Positions 34,718 through 47,589 of a stretch of DNA of 64,000 nucleotides are shown here, in pieces. Below the pieces are notes generated by a model, which worked only from the letters and a program-made list of their open reading frames with translations, had not been told where the DNA came from and searched no databases. The DNA lies in assembly GCA_930367215.1 (NCBI GenBank), contig OV884056.1:198751310-198815309 (forward strand), read 5' to 3'. The translations under genes and the position numbers were made by a program. This DNA is from Pollenia angustigena (Eukaryota; Arthropoda; Insecta; Diptera; Polleniidae). Position 1 is the stretch's first letter; every line of letters starts with the position of its first letter.

Positions 34718-35760
34718 GCTTACTTATTTTATCAAGAAGAAAACTACCACTTCTTTGCATCTCTTAGTAGTTATGAGGACATTAAACTTGTATTTTCTGA
34801 TATCAAAATTTAAAGATATATTTTAATATATTCCTGAGAACACGGCTGAATTTAAAAAATCAGCAAATTAAAAAAAAAGTAATGAAAATTAAGAAAAAAT
34901 TTGTTATATATATTAACCATGCCTGAGGAAAGATTCCCAAAACCACATTGGATTATTTAAACAACACGTCGATCTATAACGTATATGGAGTACTAAATGG
35001 CTGGGAAGCCTTTATTTTTTAATCTCTTTTGTCCTAAAATTTTATATTGAAAGAAATGTATCTCTGATTTTTAATCTTAATTGCATGATTTTTATTTGAT
35101 AACGATAAAACTGTGCAATTTCGCTTATAATTGACTTGTAAGCCCTATTAAAAACGTTATTACTTCATATCTCAAGCATCAATTCAAAATACTAAAAAGT
35201 TATATAAATTTTAACACTTACGATTATCTCACCATTAAAATAACGACTTTTGCCAAAATAAAACCACAAACAAACCCCAAAAATTTAAGTTACAAGATAT
35301 TGCTTAAAGATTTGCTCATTATAAACTTTAATGTTCATTATTAAGTGAATATTATATCATATTTGCAAGACATTGGCATTTAATGCACGTGTCTAAATTA
35401 GACAATAAAAAGAAAAAAACAGAAATACAAAAAATAATAATATTAATCATATAATACCCTTGGCAGCTTTTAAGATAAGATAGATACTTAAAAATATTAT
35501 AAGCAAAATTGTTCGTTATAGACGGCTGATAAATAAAAAAAAATTAAACAAAAAACGCGTATAAAATATGAAGACAATAAACCAAACCACACCTAATAAA
35601 CAAATGCAATGTTAACGATTTACTCGTAAGTACCCCAGTTACGACAAGAGTTGAACAAACAAATAATGATTATTTGTGAATTCAATCAAAATTCAAGGGC
35701 AAGGACGTAACGTTTTCAAATAATAATAAAAACGATAGAAAAAAAACACTTAAACTGAGT

Positions 35761-35799
<39 letters not shown>

Positions 35800-36174
35800 T
35801 GGATTAATTGAAAAAAAAAACAAAAAGATTTTTTAAAAATATTATAAATTACGAATGAATTAGCAGAAATTAATTTATCAAAATGGGAAAGTATGCCAAT
35901 TGCTATTTCAAGATAAAAATCAGAAAACAATTTTACTCTGCAGCATATTAACTGCGATCTTTTGCTTGTAATTGAAAGAGTCTTTGCATTGCGGACTAAT
36001 TTATAAAACCTTTTGGCGAACAATTATCCGATACGAGAGCAGTTCTTAAATTAACTGATCCAACGAAAAATATAAACCCATAACAAACTTGGAAAAATGC
36101 TCTTTATATCACAACATTATCTTTTTTCAGCTTGATACATTTTTCGCACCTTTAGTCAGCGTTGAAAATGATAA
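34718..36174. other. No gene recognised; includes a (GA)n microsatellite
   Basis: A perfect (AG)n run of about 36 bases lies at 35763-35798. The rest is AT-rich without recognised repeats. The long frame opposite the microsatellite is an artefact of the run. Confidence 0.6.
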
Positions 36175-36490
36175 TTACAGCAAATTTCGAACCACCAGTG
36201 TTGCTGGTTAAAGACTGATGTTTAACTGTTGGCTGGCAGGCACCGCAGTGGTGCAGAGGTTAGAACGTCAAAGATTTCTAGAAAAAGAATGTGGTGATTC
36301 TTGAAACATGTAAATTCAACCCGAATTCGATCCCCATTTCAGCCAAGAATAAAAATTATCAATTAACTTTAATAAACTGCATGTTGTACAATTCCTTTCT
36401 TCAGTAAAAATAATTTAATAAAAATTAAATTTGATGAACTCAAAAAAACTAAAAAAAATTAATAGTTCAACTAAAAATCACAACTGCTAG
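36175..36490 (+). mobile_element. tRNA-derived SINE, single copy
   Basis: The head CAGCAAATTTCGAACCACCA, then GCACCGCAGTGGTGCAGAGG (A-box-like), GAATTCGATCC (B-box-like) and a tail AATTAAATTTGATGAACTCA match the SINE inside 12741-14088, here on the plus strand and diverged by scattered substitutions. Confidence 0.8.
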
Positions 36491-36649
36491 TCCACAGCGT
36501 CGATATCTTGTTTATTGTAAGAACTGTCTATTTCTTTAACATATTTATCAACTGCAGACTTCAACTTTAAATCGTTAAGCCATATACCATTGAATTTGTA
36601 TAGAATGGATAGAAAGAAACAGTAAATTTTAAAAAGAGCAAACTATAAA

Positions 36650-36955
36650 AAATGTTATTAAGATTTTCGTATGACGTGCTAAATTCCCAATTTTTCATAT
36701 TTGATAAATACACTGAAATTTATTGTTGAGGGAAAGCTAGCTTCTATGCGCATTTCACTGGTTGCTTAGGCCAGATCATCAGGAAACCTTTTCCAAAAAT
36801 TTTAGAAAAGCTAAAAATATTATACAAATAAAACCCTAAAGCTAATAAGAATTTTAAACACTCAAAGTCTTACTTGTAACAATATCAAAGCTTAAACAAA
36901 ACACCAACAATAAACAGTGAGTTTATCTTTTCTTACATCCCCCTACAATTGGTTG
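36650..36955. repeat. Partial foldback element (relative of 283-690)
   Basis: Shares CTATGCGCATTTCACTGGTT, TACTTGTAACAATATCAAAG and CAATAAACAGTG with the 283-690 element in the same order. The right arm is missing. Confidence 0.75.
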
Positions 36956-37527
36956 GGTTCTTTCCGACTCGAATGTTAGTTTTTTTCTTTTATTATGGTT
37001 TTGTTTATTCTATGAAATGTTGTCAACAAAACAAAGCGGTAAATCGCTGAATTGGCCCATAAACCGCTGATTCAGCAACACTTCAATTTTAAGTTGAACA
37101 ATTTTAAATTTTTTTTTGACATAATTTTATTTTTTATCGATAACTTAAGTAAATTTTTTGACAGTTTTCCATTTATCTTAATACATCAAAACTCTTTGCA
37201 CTATTTCTATTACATTATATTTGTACAGTTCACCACAACTTGAACAATACATTAACAATGTAGTGTCTTAAGGGCTTTAGCAAAGTTTTTACTACCGAGT
37301 CATTTTTCAACATTGGAAATAGAAAATAAACCGAGGGAGCTAAACCTGGCTCGACCAAGTAATTCGAACAATACTGCATTGATTTTGGCCATTGCAATTG
37401 TAGATGTGTGATCTGGTGCACTGTCTCGACGAACGATCACGTACTTTCAGTAGATGTTCATTCAATACTCTAAAAAATGCGTTTTGTTAGACGCCAAAAT
37501 TTTTTGAAAACCTAATAAAAATGCTAA

Positions 37528-38336
37528 AGGTTCGTTCACAATAGGCAGCAACATTTTTACTGGTGGTCATCATAAAGCAACATTTTTTTTTCGCAACCGC
37601 ACATATTTTCAATTAAGAAAACGTTTGCAAATTTGTCCAACAACAAAATTATATCATTAGCTAAAATGCAAAAAGGCGTAACTAACAAAAATATAATTTT
37701 ACAGGAGAAGCAAAAAACTTTATAAATTGAAATCTGTAAACATGTCAGAAAACATGCATTGATAAGTCGTCCATGGAATCATTCAAAAAATTTTAAAAGG
37801 AAACCACTTTCATTATATTTTGTTAGAAAAAAAATGGGTTATTACGTAATTTTGCATTTATAAAAAACACTCTTGTAGTTACGTCCCTTTGTTTTTGTAA
37901 ATAAAAGCGAAATTTTTGATCGCAGAAGTATAAAATGTTATCAAGACATGTAGTTTAAGTGCATTCATAATAATCAATCAAAAACTCGATTTTGAATTTT
38001 TATTAGTTACGCCTTTTTGCATTTTAGCTAACGATATGTAATTATTTTTATTTTTTTTTTAACATTTTGTTAAAGTTTTCATTCAAAACTAAATTAAAGT
38101 ACTTGAAACGTCATTTATATTTTCATACAAATTGTTAATGGCGTTTATAATAATTTGATTGAGTTTTGAATAAAAATTTTAACAAATTGTTCCAACAAAT
38201 AATAACAAATACGAAATATTGTTCTGCGCAAAATTTTCAAACGGTGTGTGTGTGTGCGTGTATGTGGTCGCGAAAAAAATTGTTGCTCTATGATAAACAC
38301 CAGTGAAAATGTTGCTGCCCATTGTAAACGAAGCTT
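37528..38336. mobile_element. Inverted-repeat element with ~75-bp arms
   Basis: The left arm (from GGTTCGTTCACAATAGGCAG, 37530) and right arm (to 38334) pair with scattered mismatches over about 75 bp, both including GCAGCAACATTTT and AGCAACA. (GT)n occurs near 38245-38260. Contains another inverted-repeat element at 37651-38038. Target duplication ambiguous (TAA left, TTA right). Confidence 0.7.
37651..38038. mobile_element. Nested MITE with 34-bp inverted repeats
   Basis: ATATCATTAGCTAAAATGCA at the left continues into AAAAGGCGTAACTAA; the right end is the reverse complement with one mismatch (ATATCG). No coding capacity. Confidence 0.75.
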
Positions 38337-38359
38337 TATTATTAAACTTTATTATACAA

Positions 38360-40056
38360 CTAGCTTAACCCGGTGCGCTTCGCTACACTGCTTTAACCAC
38401 CTCTTCAGTTGAGAGTTGTTTAATATATGCATCCTATGGGAGGTATTTCCCCCTGCGCCAGCCCGCTTTATTTTTATTTTCAAAAGTGTAGTATACCATA
38501 AGAGTAACTTCTACAAAGTTTAAAAATTCTTACTATAACAGTTTTTAAGATATGCGATATTAAACATTGGCGTCCGATGAGGGGTAACACTTCCCCCGCT
38601 GCTATTTTGTTTAAATTTTGGGGCTCAGAAGATCCTACTACCAAAAGTTCAACAAACTGCCAGCGGCTCTTATTAATATTTCTATCTATGAGGGGTACTG
38701 CTCCTCCTCTGTCTACCGCGCCCCTTTTTAATTACAATTTGCCATAATAGTAGCTTTAACCACGTTTGAAGACTCTCCCTTTAATAGTTCTTCATTTGAG
38801 CTATCTTTAATATATGCATCCTATGCGAGGTATTAACCCGCTTTATTTTTGCTTTCAATAGTGTAGTATACCATAAGAGAACTTCTACAACGTTTGAGCA
38901 TTCTCACTAAAACAGTTCTTAAGATATACGATATTAAACATTAGCGTCCTATGGTGGGTACCATTTCCCCCGCTGCTATTTTGATTCAATTTTGGGGCTC
39001 AGAAGATCCTACTACCATGAGTCCAACAAATTGCTGGCAGCGGCTCTTATTTATATTTCTATCTATGAGGGGTACTGCTTCTCCTCTGGCTACCCAGCCC
39101 ATTTCTCTATTGAAATTTTTAGTTTACCATAATAGTAGCTTTAACCACGTTTGAAGACTATCCCTTAAATAGTTCTTCAGTTGAGCGGTATTTAATATAT
39201 GGATCCTATGGGAGGTATTTCCCCTCTTGAGGCTACCCGCTTTATTTCTATTTTCAAAAGTGTAGTATACCATAATTGTGACTTCTGCAAATTTGGAACA
39301 TTCTCACTATAACAGTTCTTAAGATATGCGATATTTAACATTGGCGTCCTATGGTGGGTAACACTTCCCCCGCTGCTATTTCATTTCAATTTTGGGGCTC
39401 AGAAGACTCGACCAAAAGTTCAACAAAATGCGTGCAGCGGCTCTTATTAATATTTCTATATATGAGGGGAACTGTCTACCCCGCCCATTACTATATTGAA
39501 ATTTAAAGTTTGCTATAATAGTAGCTTTAACCACGTTTGAAGACTCTCCCTTTAATAGTTCTTCAGTTGAGCGATATTTAATATGTGCATCCTATGAGAG
39601 GTATTGCCCCCCTTCGCCTACCCGCTTTGTTTTTATTTTCAATATTGTAGTATACCATAAGAGTGACTTCTACAAAGTTTGAACATTCTCACTATAACAG
39701 TTCTTAAGATATGCGATATTAAACATTGGCGTCCTATGGGGGGTACCACTTCTCCCGCTGCTATTTTATTTTAATTTTGAGGCGCAGAAGATCCTACTAC
39801 CAAAAGTTCAACAAAATGCGTGCAGCGGCTCTTAAGATATGCGATATTTAATACTGGCATCCAATGGGGGGTACCAATTCCCCTGCCCCTATCGAAAAAA
39901 TAAGTAGCCTATTTTATTTTTAGGGCTCACGTGATGCTACTGTAAAAATGTCAGGAAAATCGGTTCAGTAGTTTAGGAGTCTGTAAGCCAACATACAAAC
40001 AAACAAACAAACAAACAAACAAACATGCAAACATTTTTCATTTTTATATATATAGA
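38360..40056 (-). mobile_element. Non-autonomous Helitron with internal tandem repeats
   Basis: On the minus strand it begins TCTATATATATAAAAATGAA, preceded by A, followed by a (GTTT)n tract. It ends GCACCGGGTTAAGCTAG followed by T, with a GC-rich imperfect hairpin (GCGAAGCGC) just before. A|TC...CTAG|T ends are the Helitron hallmark. Inside are about four units of ~363-396 bp, with GCTTTAACCAC at 38390, 38753, 39138 and 39534. No Rep/helicase gene, so it would be mobilised in trans by rolling-circle replication. Confidence 0.85.
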
Positions 40057-40679
40057 TAGTAGAGAGAGAATTATGCGTTTGTGCTGATGTGTGTAACATT
40101 GTTATTATAAATCATTATTACGAAACTTTTGTAAATATTTCTTATGAAGTTAATAGCTGCGTTCGTTTACGCCAAAATTTGTACTGGATTTTACTGAAAT
40201 GCGTTCGCGTACACATAAATTTGTAAACTTTTCATATTACTCACCTACTGGATTTTACTGGAAAAGTAAACGAACACACATATTATAAACTCAACTCTTG
40301 AGAGGAGAACAAAATTTCCTTTTGCCATTATAGTGTGAGTAAATTCAAAACTTTAAAGTCGTTTTAGGAAAACTAATATTTTTGAGTTATGATGATGTTC
40401 AAGCAAATGAGCGATATAAAGATCTGAATGTATAGCCAGTTTTGCAATCTTCAAATACAAACATCTTAATATTAGTGCGAACTTTTACTCTTCATTGCTT
40501 AATGTAAAGTACCACAGACTCTGCAATAACTGTAATTGAAATCACTAAAATAACAGCTGATATTGTTTTTATTGCCATTTCATTTATCTTATATCAAAAG
40601 CAAGGTTAAATAATTAGGTTATCGAAAAATGTTTAGTATTGTGGTTATTTTGTTGTACTGTTTATGGTTTTTAATCCAA

Positions 40680-40932
40680 ATTTTGATATATTAAATTAGG
40701 CTAAAGTTCATCAAATTTAATTCTCATTAAATTATTTCTTCATAAAGAAAGGAATTTAATAACATGAAATTCGTTTAAATTTATTAATAATTTTTCATTC
40801 TTAACTGCCGTGGGGGTCGAAACCAGGCTTTCACGGGCAGGTTACCCTTTCATGTTTGAATTGTAAGCACTCAATATCTTCAGAGGATTTTGCCATTTAA
40901 CACTCACAGCCATTGACGACTGCTGGCGGCAG
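40680..40932 (-). mobile_element. tRNA-like SINE (same subfamily as 24365-24950)
   Basis: Shares the AATTAGGCTAAAGTTCATCA tail side and the GGTTACC...CATGTTT and CACTCAATATCTTCAGAGGA body with the inverted pair at 24.4-24.9 kb. Its 5' end abuts CAGGGGTGCCAGAT, the start of a probable hAT remnant. Confidence 0.7.
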
Positions 40933-41408
40933 GGGTGCCAGATGATTTTGGTAAGAAATCGGCATATTTTCAAAAAAAAAAAAAAAAAAATCGCCATTAT
41001 CGGCACTTTAATTTAAAAAAATCGGCAAATATCTCTTTTAAATACAGTAAAACGTTTTTTAGAGACTCAAAAAAAAAAAACAAAACAGAACCATTCGGCT
41101 TAACCTTATGTTAATAACACAAAAAATGACATAAAAATCAATAAAAATAAAAATGTTACAATTAAATTGTAATTAATTAGAAACAACAATTTATGTGTAT
41201 ATTCTGTACTTTAGGGTACTTTTTGTTATTGTTGACATTTTTATTAAATCCTAAATTTTAATATCAGCATCAAATATTTAAAATTTTAAACAATCTTTAG
41301 AATGAAGAATTCCTTTCATAGAATAATTTTGCAGGGTACATCAAAATTGTGTTTTATTTAGTTGACTTTGCTAAAAATTCTTTCCACTCTGTGGTGTGGG
41401 TATAACTA

Positions 41409-41853
41409 CCCAGTAAAAAATGTGCTCCAAAAGGAGCAGGTTTGACGTATGAATTCACACCTCAAATCGCTTCAAACCTGCTGATGGGATGCCTGATTTT
41501 TGTATGGGGTGTTCCCGGTTTGGAGGACTATTTTCTGCTGACAATAAGCGCTTCTTTTAGTATGCAAGCAAAGCACTCCTTAATAACTTTTTTTAAGGGC
41601 TAACTATATAAACATATTCATTAATGTTTTGCTTTTATATGTTTAAATGACATTTTTAATTATTTTCGTAAACCATAATATTTTTTTATTTTTTTCGCTT
41701 TAAAACCTTCTTCATTATCAGCACTAAAAAAGCAGCTTTTTTGTATATTTTATTCATTATTATTTACTGCTAAATTAGAGCTCTTTTATTGAAGCGCTCG
41801 ATTATGCGCTTTTTCTCGTAAGTGCTTCAAAAAACTCGATTTTTTTTACTGGG
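41409..41853. mobile_element. 445-bp MITE with CCCAGTAAAAAA ends
   Basis: CCCAGTAAAAAA (41409-41420) is inverted at the right end (to 41853). TA lies on both sides. The interior has GCTCCAAAAGGAGC and GTGTTCCC words but no coding frame. Confidence 0.65.
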
Positions 41854-41855
41854 TA

Positions 41856-44340
41856 TCTATTTATTAAAAACTTTGATAAATTAACAACTTCTGTTTGTTA
41901 AATTTCACGGGAAGGAAGTCTTTCATCATATCTTTGGTACTTTTGCACAGTATCAGGGGATTGCAAAAAAAATTTTGTTGTTTTTTTTAACATAAAAGAT
42001 TAATATTTTCCTACTATAAAAACTAACAATATTTTTCTTTCCCACATTTTTTTAATTCAATAGCTTTTTTAACTAATTTCCTTTAAATAAATGCAACAAA
42101 AGTCTTTTGTATTTATTAAATAAATGCATTTTACAAATTGCTTTTTGTCTGCTTACAATATTATTTGTTTTTTCCTTTATGGCCAATAACATTTTGAAAA
42201 ATGTTTGTTTCTTTCAAATCACTTGCAATGGCACCAAAAAGTACTTATATTTTTATATGCAATATATTTTTGCTGCTGCTGCTGCCGTTGGAAGTTGGAC
42301 GGCTCGGTTGCCAGTTTTTTTTGCTGTAGCTGCTGCCGTTGTTACTGTTAGTGCGTTATAACTGTCAACTATCCCTCTTAGAGCTGTCAATGAATTTCGG
42401 TTTTATCTATTTAACAAAAAAAAAAAAAATTTTTATTTTTTAAAACATTTTCCCCTTTTTATATGGAAAAGTCTTAGAAAAAGAAATAACAGTTTTGTAA
42501 ACTATAAAATTTATTTCAATTTGTGCGTTTTATAAACATTTTGCTTTTTTTGTGTATTTTAATTCGGTTTCTTTTGATATTTTTATTTTCAAATAAAAAA
42601 TGTTCAATTTAAATTACCAGTAGTTACGATTTGACAGCCATCAATCTATATAATGGACATTAAGTAATTTTTAGCTTTTTCGATTGATTTAATTTTATGA
42701 CCATTTTTTTGTTTTTAATTTTTTTATAGGTTAAAGCCAGTATTTTATATTGAATCATAGATGTTATTTTTAAGATTTTTACAGTTTGGTTTTACATCTT
42801 GTTACAAATTTCTGAGTAATTTTAAGTGATTGAATTGTTTTTTTTTTTCACAAAAACAAAAGTGATTTATTGTAGCTGAATGTAAAGCTTATAAAAAACA
42901 TTTTAATCGCTTTTTACGAAAGTTGGCCCTTAAAAAAGATTTTATTTAAGATCAATGAAATAAAAACTTTTACTTTTCAAATTCGGTATTTTTGTGTGGC
43001 CCTTTATTCGTTTTAGATGAATTTAATAGAAAGTTTAAATGGAATTTATTGCCCGTTCTTAATTGTTTGGTTAATAAATGTTGTTAGCATTCTTAACAGG
43101 GAATACCGATATATCGGCGGTACTTCGGATTTGCCGATACATCCCCAGCAAAAACTTGGTAATGACTTGCCATTACTGAACCACTTACTTTTCAATGACT
43201 ACTTCATACCATCTGCATTACATAGAAGTAGTTTGGTAATGGCTGACATATAATCTGATACCTAAGTACTTGTGTATGAGTTGATTAACGAAATTTATAA
43301 TTCATTCATAATAAAATGCATCTACGGTTTAATTTTTTTCAAATCTAATACAAATTGGTTTTAAATATTTATTCTTACAATTTGTTTTTTTTTTATTACA
43401 CTGAAAGAAAAATGCTTCATATATTTAATGAATCATTTTCATAAAAACATTTTCCTTGGGTAAATGAAAATTTTCATTGTCTAAATGGAATTTCATAGTT
43501 ATAATGAAGTATTTTCGTTAAAATCGCTTTGGATTTCGTAATTACGTTAAAAATTTTCATTGGATATATGAAAACTTAAGTTTGTCCAAGTTAAACAAAA
43601 AATTTTAATTGGGAACATAAAAAAACAATATACAAACATAACTATATTCATAAATTAATACAAAATTATAGTTTCCTTAAAAAATGTTTAATTGTTAATT
43701 AAAAAATGTAAGATTTAATAATTTCATACATCTAATGTTAGACCTATGCCATTAATTTTATGAATTAAAAATTTTTTTTTATAAAAGCAACATATTTCTA
43801 TAATTGCCTTCATAAATTTAAATTTTAATTATGACAATAAAAATGTCATTATAGTAATGAAAAAAAAAAACTTTCAATCAACGTTTTTATTGTTATTAAG
43901 GACAATTTAATCTCATATTTACGCTCTAAATTGAGTAAAAAACATAGTTTTTTTTATCTAAAAACTATACTATACTACAGTGATTTTATGTTTTCTACAA
44001 ATTTAGAAGGTATTAATTTATATTTTAATTTAATTTGCTGTTATGTATTAAAATCCATTACAGAACTTGAATTTCCTAAACCCTTTGAGCTTCATCCAAT
44101 ATTAAGCACTAGACTATGTTTTATGATAAGAATTTTATAGAAATGTAAAAAAATTAATGACTTTATAAATTATATAAAACAAACATGTTAATACTGAAGT
44201 AGATGATTTATTTTATTTTAATATGTGTATATATAATACATATTAGTTATTAAGCACTTGTACTTTGAAATAAGACATTTGAAAATATAATGAAATTTTG
44301 TTTGTTTAATATTAGCAGGAGGTGTAAAATTTGTTCATAT
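41856..44340. other. No gene recognised; AT-rich DNA
   Basis: Contains a short GCTGCTGCTGCCGTTGG stretch (42272-42290). The interval 43400-43880 is full of diverged ATGAAA/TTTCAT words resembling a decayed repeat. Short frames here look like chance. Confidence 0.5.
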
Positions 44341-44468
44341 TTGTTCACAATCTATGAAAATGTTGCTCATAATCTATGCACAGTTGTTCATAGTCTTTTC
44401 CCAGTTGTTCACAATCTATGAAAATGATGTTCATAACCTATGCACAGTTGTTCATAAGACATGCTCAT
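44341..44468. repeat. Two 64-bp tandem units
   Basis: TTGTTCACAATCTATGAAAATG recurs with a 64-bp period (CACAATCT at 44346 and 44410), each with CTATGCACAGTTGTTCATA. Diverged TTGTTCAT words continue to about 44560. Confidence 0.8.
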
Positions 44469-44828
44469 AGTGCTGAACTTAAGTTATGAACAAGTGTGCA
44501 TATATTATGAACAACTGTTCTTGGCCGTTTTTCGTGAACAATTTGTGCATAAGTTGTGCCCATACCGCATAACTTCTGCACACAATTCTCTCCGTGTAGT
44601 AAAAGAGGAAATTTAATTTCCCGTATTTCCCCTTTTTGATACTTTTTTCTTCTCATGTAGGTTCGGTTGACAAAAAAATTAAGAAATCGTTCCTAACTGG
44701 TTTGCCTATGACGATTTATATATAAGATTTTTATAGTCGAAATATTAGAAAACCGCCCTTTTTAAAACCTTTTCTTTAGCTTCACTTCGGAAAATCAAAT
44801 CTTGTAACGTTAATTTAACCGCCTTATA

Positions 44829-45090
44829 CTCAATGCAAATGGATGAAACTTTGCAGGCATACATATTCCCGATCACAGTACACGAATACATTGGCGTAGC
44901 CAGGATAAAATCTAGAGGGAGGGGGGGGTCAAATTTTTTTTTTTTTTTGGTAAAATTCTTTTTTGACCGCCATTTACTCAATGCAAATGGATGAAACTTT
45001 GCAGGAATACATATTCCCGATGACAGTAAACGAATACATGGGCGTAGCCAGGATAAAATCTAGGGGGGAGGCGGGCAAAATTTTTTTTAA
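44829..45090. repeat. 148-bp tandem duplication
   Basis: CTCAATGCAAATGGATGAAA begins at 44829 and 44977. Both units run through TTTGCAGG(C/A)ATACATATTCCC and GGCGTAGCCAGGATAAAATC to a G-rich run and then poly-T. Confidence 0.9.
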
Positions 45091-46833
45091 ATGTTCTTTT
45101 TAAAAAAAAGCGTTTCTTAAAAAAATTTTTTTGAAATGTTCTTATTTATTTTATTTTTTGATAGAAATAACTTTGTGTAATTGGTTGGAAAAAAAATAAG
45201 TTTTATTTATGTATATTTTCTGCATAAGTATGTATGTGTTAGTAGCAAATTTTAACGCTTATAATTTTGAAAATATTGAACCGATTTTAATATATCGTGC
45301 ATTTCTGTTAGTAAATATTTCTCAAATGGTGTATTTTTGTTCAAATTGGTTGACATTCTGAGGAGAAAAGTGTTCTAAACTGTTTTGCCTATGCCGATTT
45401 ATATAAAGATAACTTTTCATTATTTATTGTATAACATAATATACATACTATATTATTAATAATTCATAAAAGTACACGACTGTTTACAAGGCGCCACTTT
45501 GTCAGCCCCAAAAAGGTTGTCGAACAATGCTGCAATAAACTGTTGTGTTTGTGACAAATGAAAACTATAGACAGCAGTTGTTGTTTAACAAATTTGACAG
45601 CAATTCTTGACACATTGCCTAAATTTGGTGAAAACGAAACAAACGAACTTAAATTAAAAAAAAAATGAACATGATGTTTTCACAAGATTGACATTTGACG
45701 ATAAAAATTACTCAAACAAACATACTTTCCTACATAAATTAAATTAAACTATATGTTTGTTTTTTTCGATTTTTATGGAAAAACTATAAAATTTAAAAAA
45801 AAAATAAGCAAGAAATCAATCTATATATAAATTCCCTAAACAGTTGATCAGTTAGAAATAAAAATTTTGTATTATGAATTTTTCGCACGTATTAAAATAA
45901 TGTTAAGTTTTCATGTTATTTATGAGGTCTAGACTGGAGCTCTACACGAACAATGAGTTTATATGTTTTCATGTTTATTTATTTTTTTTTTTAAGGTAAG
46001 AATATGTCCAAGTCAACACCTTTAACAGGCAATAATACATACTAGTGTCTCCGTTGTCGTTTAATATCACAAAACAACAACTAATGAATATTTTATAAAA
46101 TGTTTAGTTAGTTGAATATTTTTTTTTTTTTCTTCTCAAAATAAAATTAATACGAATTAATTACTAATAATACCAAGGGGTATTAAAAATTAGACAGAAA
46201 ACGAAATAGCAAATAATTGTAAACAAAACATGTTTGTATAATTAATTTATAAAATTCAAACGTGAGATTTTTTATTAAAAAAAAACTACTTAAACACACT
46301 CATTGGTTTTAGTTGTTTAAACAAAAAAAAGTTTATACAAACAAATATTTGTTAAAAACTTCAATATAGTCATGATTTTTTTTTTTAATACTAAACAGAA
46401 GGTGATATTTTTTTAATATAATTTTATTATTTACAGTTATTGAATACAAACAGTGGCAATAAGTTTGTTTAATAATATGGCACCTAAAAGTAGGCACAGC
46501 CTTTAAAAATAATAAACCATTTTAGATTTCCGGCAAGCCCTTTTCCTGTAATTTGCTTATATTTATGCAAACGTTTTAAAAATTGTTCATTAAATTATGG
46601 ATTAGAATTTTATTTACACATTTTTCAAACATATGTTTACTAGGTAACGGACCTCTAAGCAAATCTATAAGTTTCTTTAGCGTTTAAATGACAAGTTTAG
46701 TTGGTTTCTAACCGAATCACATTTTTTGCTGAAAAATGTCATGAATTTATTTGTGCCTATTTTAACAAATTTTCTTATTAATGCACTTGTTTTACATTTA
46801 TTGTTTAAAACTGCATATAAATTCACTTACTTT
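45091..46833. other. No gene recognised; AT-rich DNA
   Basis: AT-rich sequence with scattered homopolymer runs; no repeat ends or coding signals could be supported. Confidence 0.5.
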
Positions 46834-47390
46834 TTATACCCACATCACAATGGTGGAGAGGGTATTATGCATTTGTGCTGATGTGGGTAACGCCTTAAAA
46901 TATTGGTCCTAGACCCACCTTAAAGTATACCGATCGTCTTAGAATCACTTTCTGAGTCGAACTAACGATGTCCGTACGGCTGGCTGGCTGGCTGTCCATG
47001 TAACCTTGTGCGCAAAGTGCAGGTCGCAAGTTTGGAGATAATTTGATGAAATTTGGGTCATAGGTTCTTATTGGCACAAGGACCAAGCCTATTAAAAATG
47101 GGCCGAATCGTAGGACCACGAGGGAAGATATGGGGAAATTTCTTCCTCTCAGAAACTATTAAACCGATTTTAATGAAATTTAAAACATGGATAGATCCAT
47201 ATCTATATGGACACATTAGCTATACAGTTTTTCAAAAATAGGACCACAAGGGGAGGTAGGGGGCAATTTCTGCCTCTCACAAACTTTCAAACCGATTTTC
47301 ATGAATTTTATAAGCATAGATAAATCCATATTTATATGGATACATAAGCATGATGTGTTTTTAATACTGACTATACTTTCTTACTTGTTT
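46834..47390 (+). repeat. Dispersed fly repeat, copy 1 (partner at 52381-55366)
   Basis: Begins TTATACCCACATCACAATGG, includes a (GGCT)4 run near 46978-46993 and CACTTTCTGAGTCGA, and ends near CTTTCTTACTTGTTT. Internal units around CATAGATAAATCCATAT repeat twice. A reverse-oriented copy is split by a LINE at 52471-55060. Class not assigned. Confidence 0.75.
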
Positions 47391-47589
47391 AATTTACGCT
47401 AAACATTTTTGTGTCTTTACACAGTTTATAGCAATGAAACAAAAATCCGAAAAATAATTTAAGCTTGAGTGCTGTAAAAAAAATTGTTTACTTACCAAGC
47501 TTCTGCGGAAATCATGTTAAAATGTGTGTAAGGAAAATTTTGAAGACATTTTAAAAGCTTTGCTTTTGTTGTTACCAATGTGAAGAGTT

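Noticed and set aside
35682..36023. 113-codon minus-strand frame with Leu-Ser repeats
   Set aside because: The Leu-Ser repeat is the (AG)n microsatellite read on the other strand; the rest is AT-rich chance.
38360..40056. Reading the ~380-bp repeats as a CRISPR-like or satellite locus
   Set aside because: Repeat length, unit divergence and Helitron termini explain the structure.
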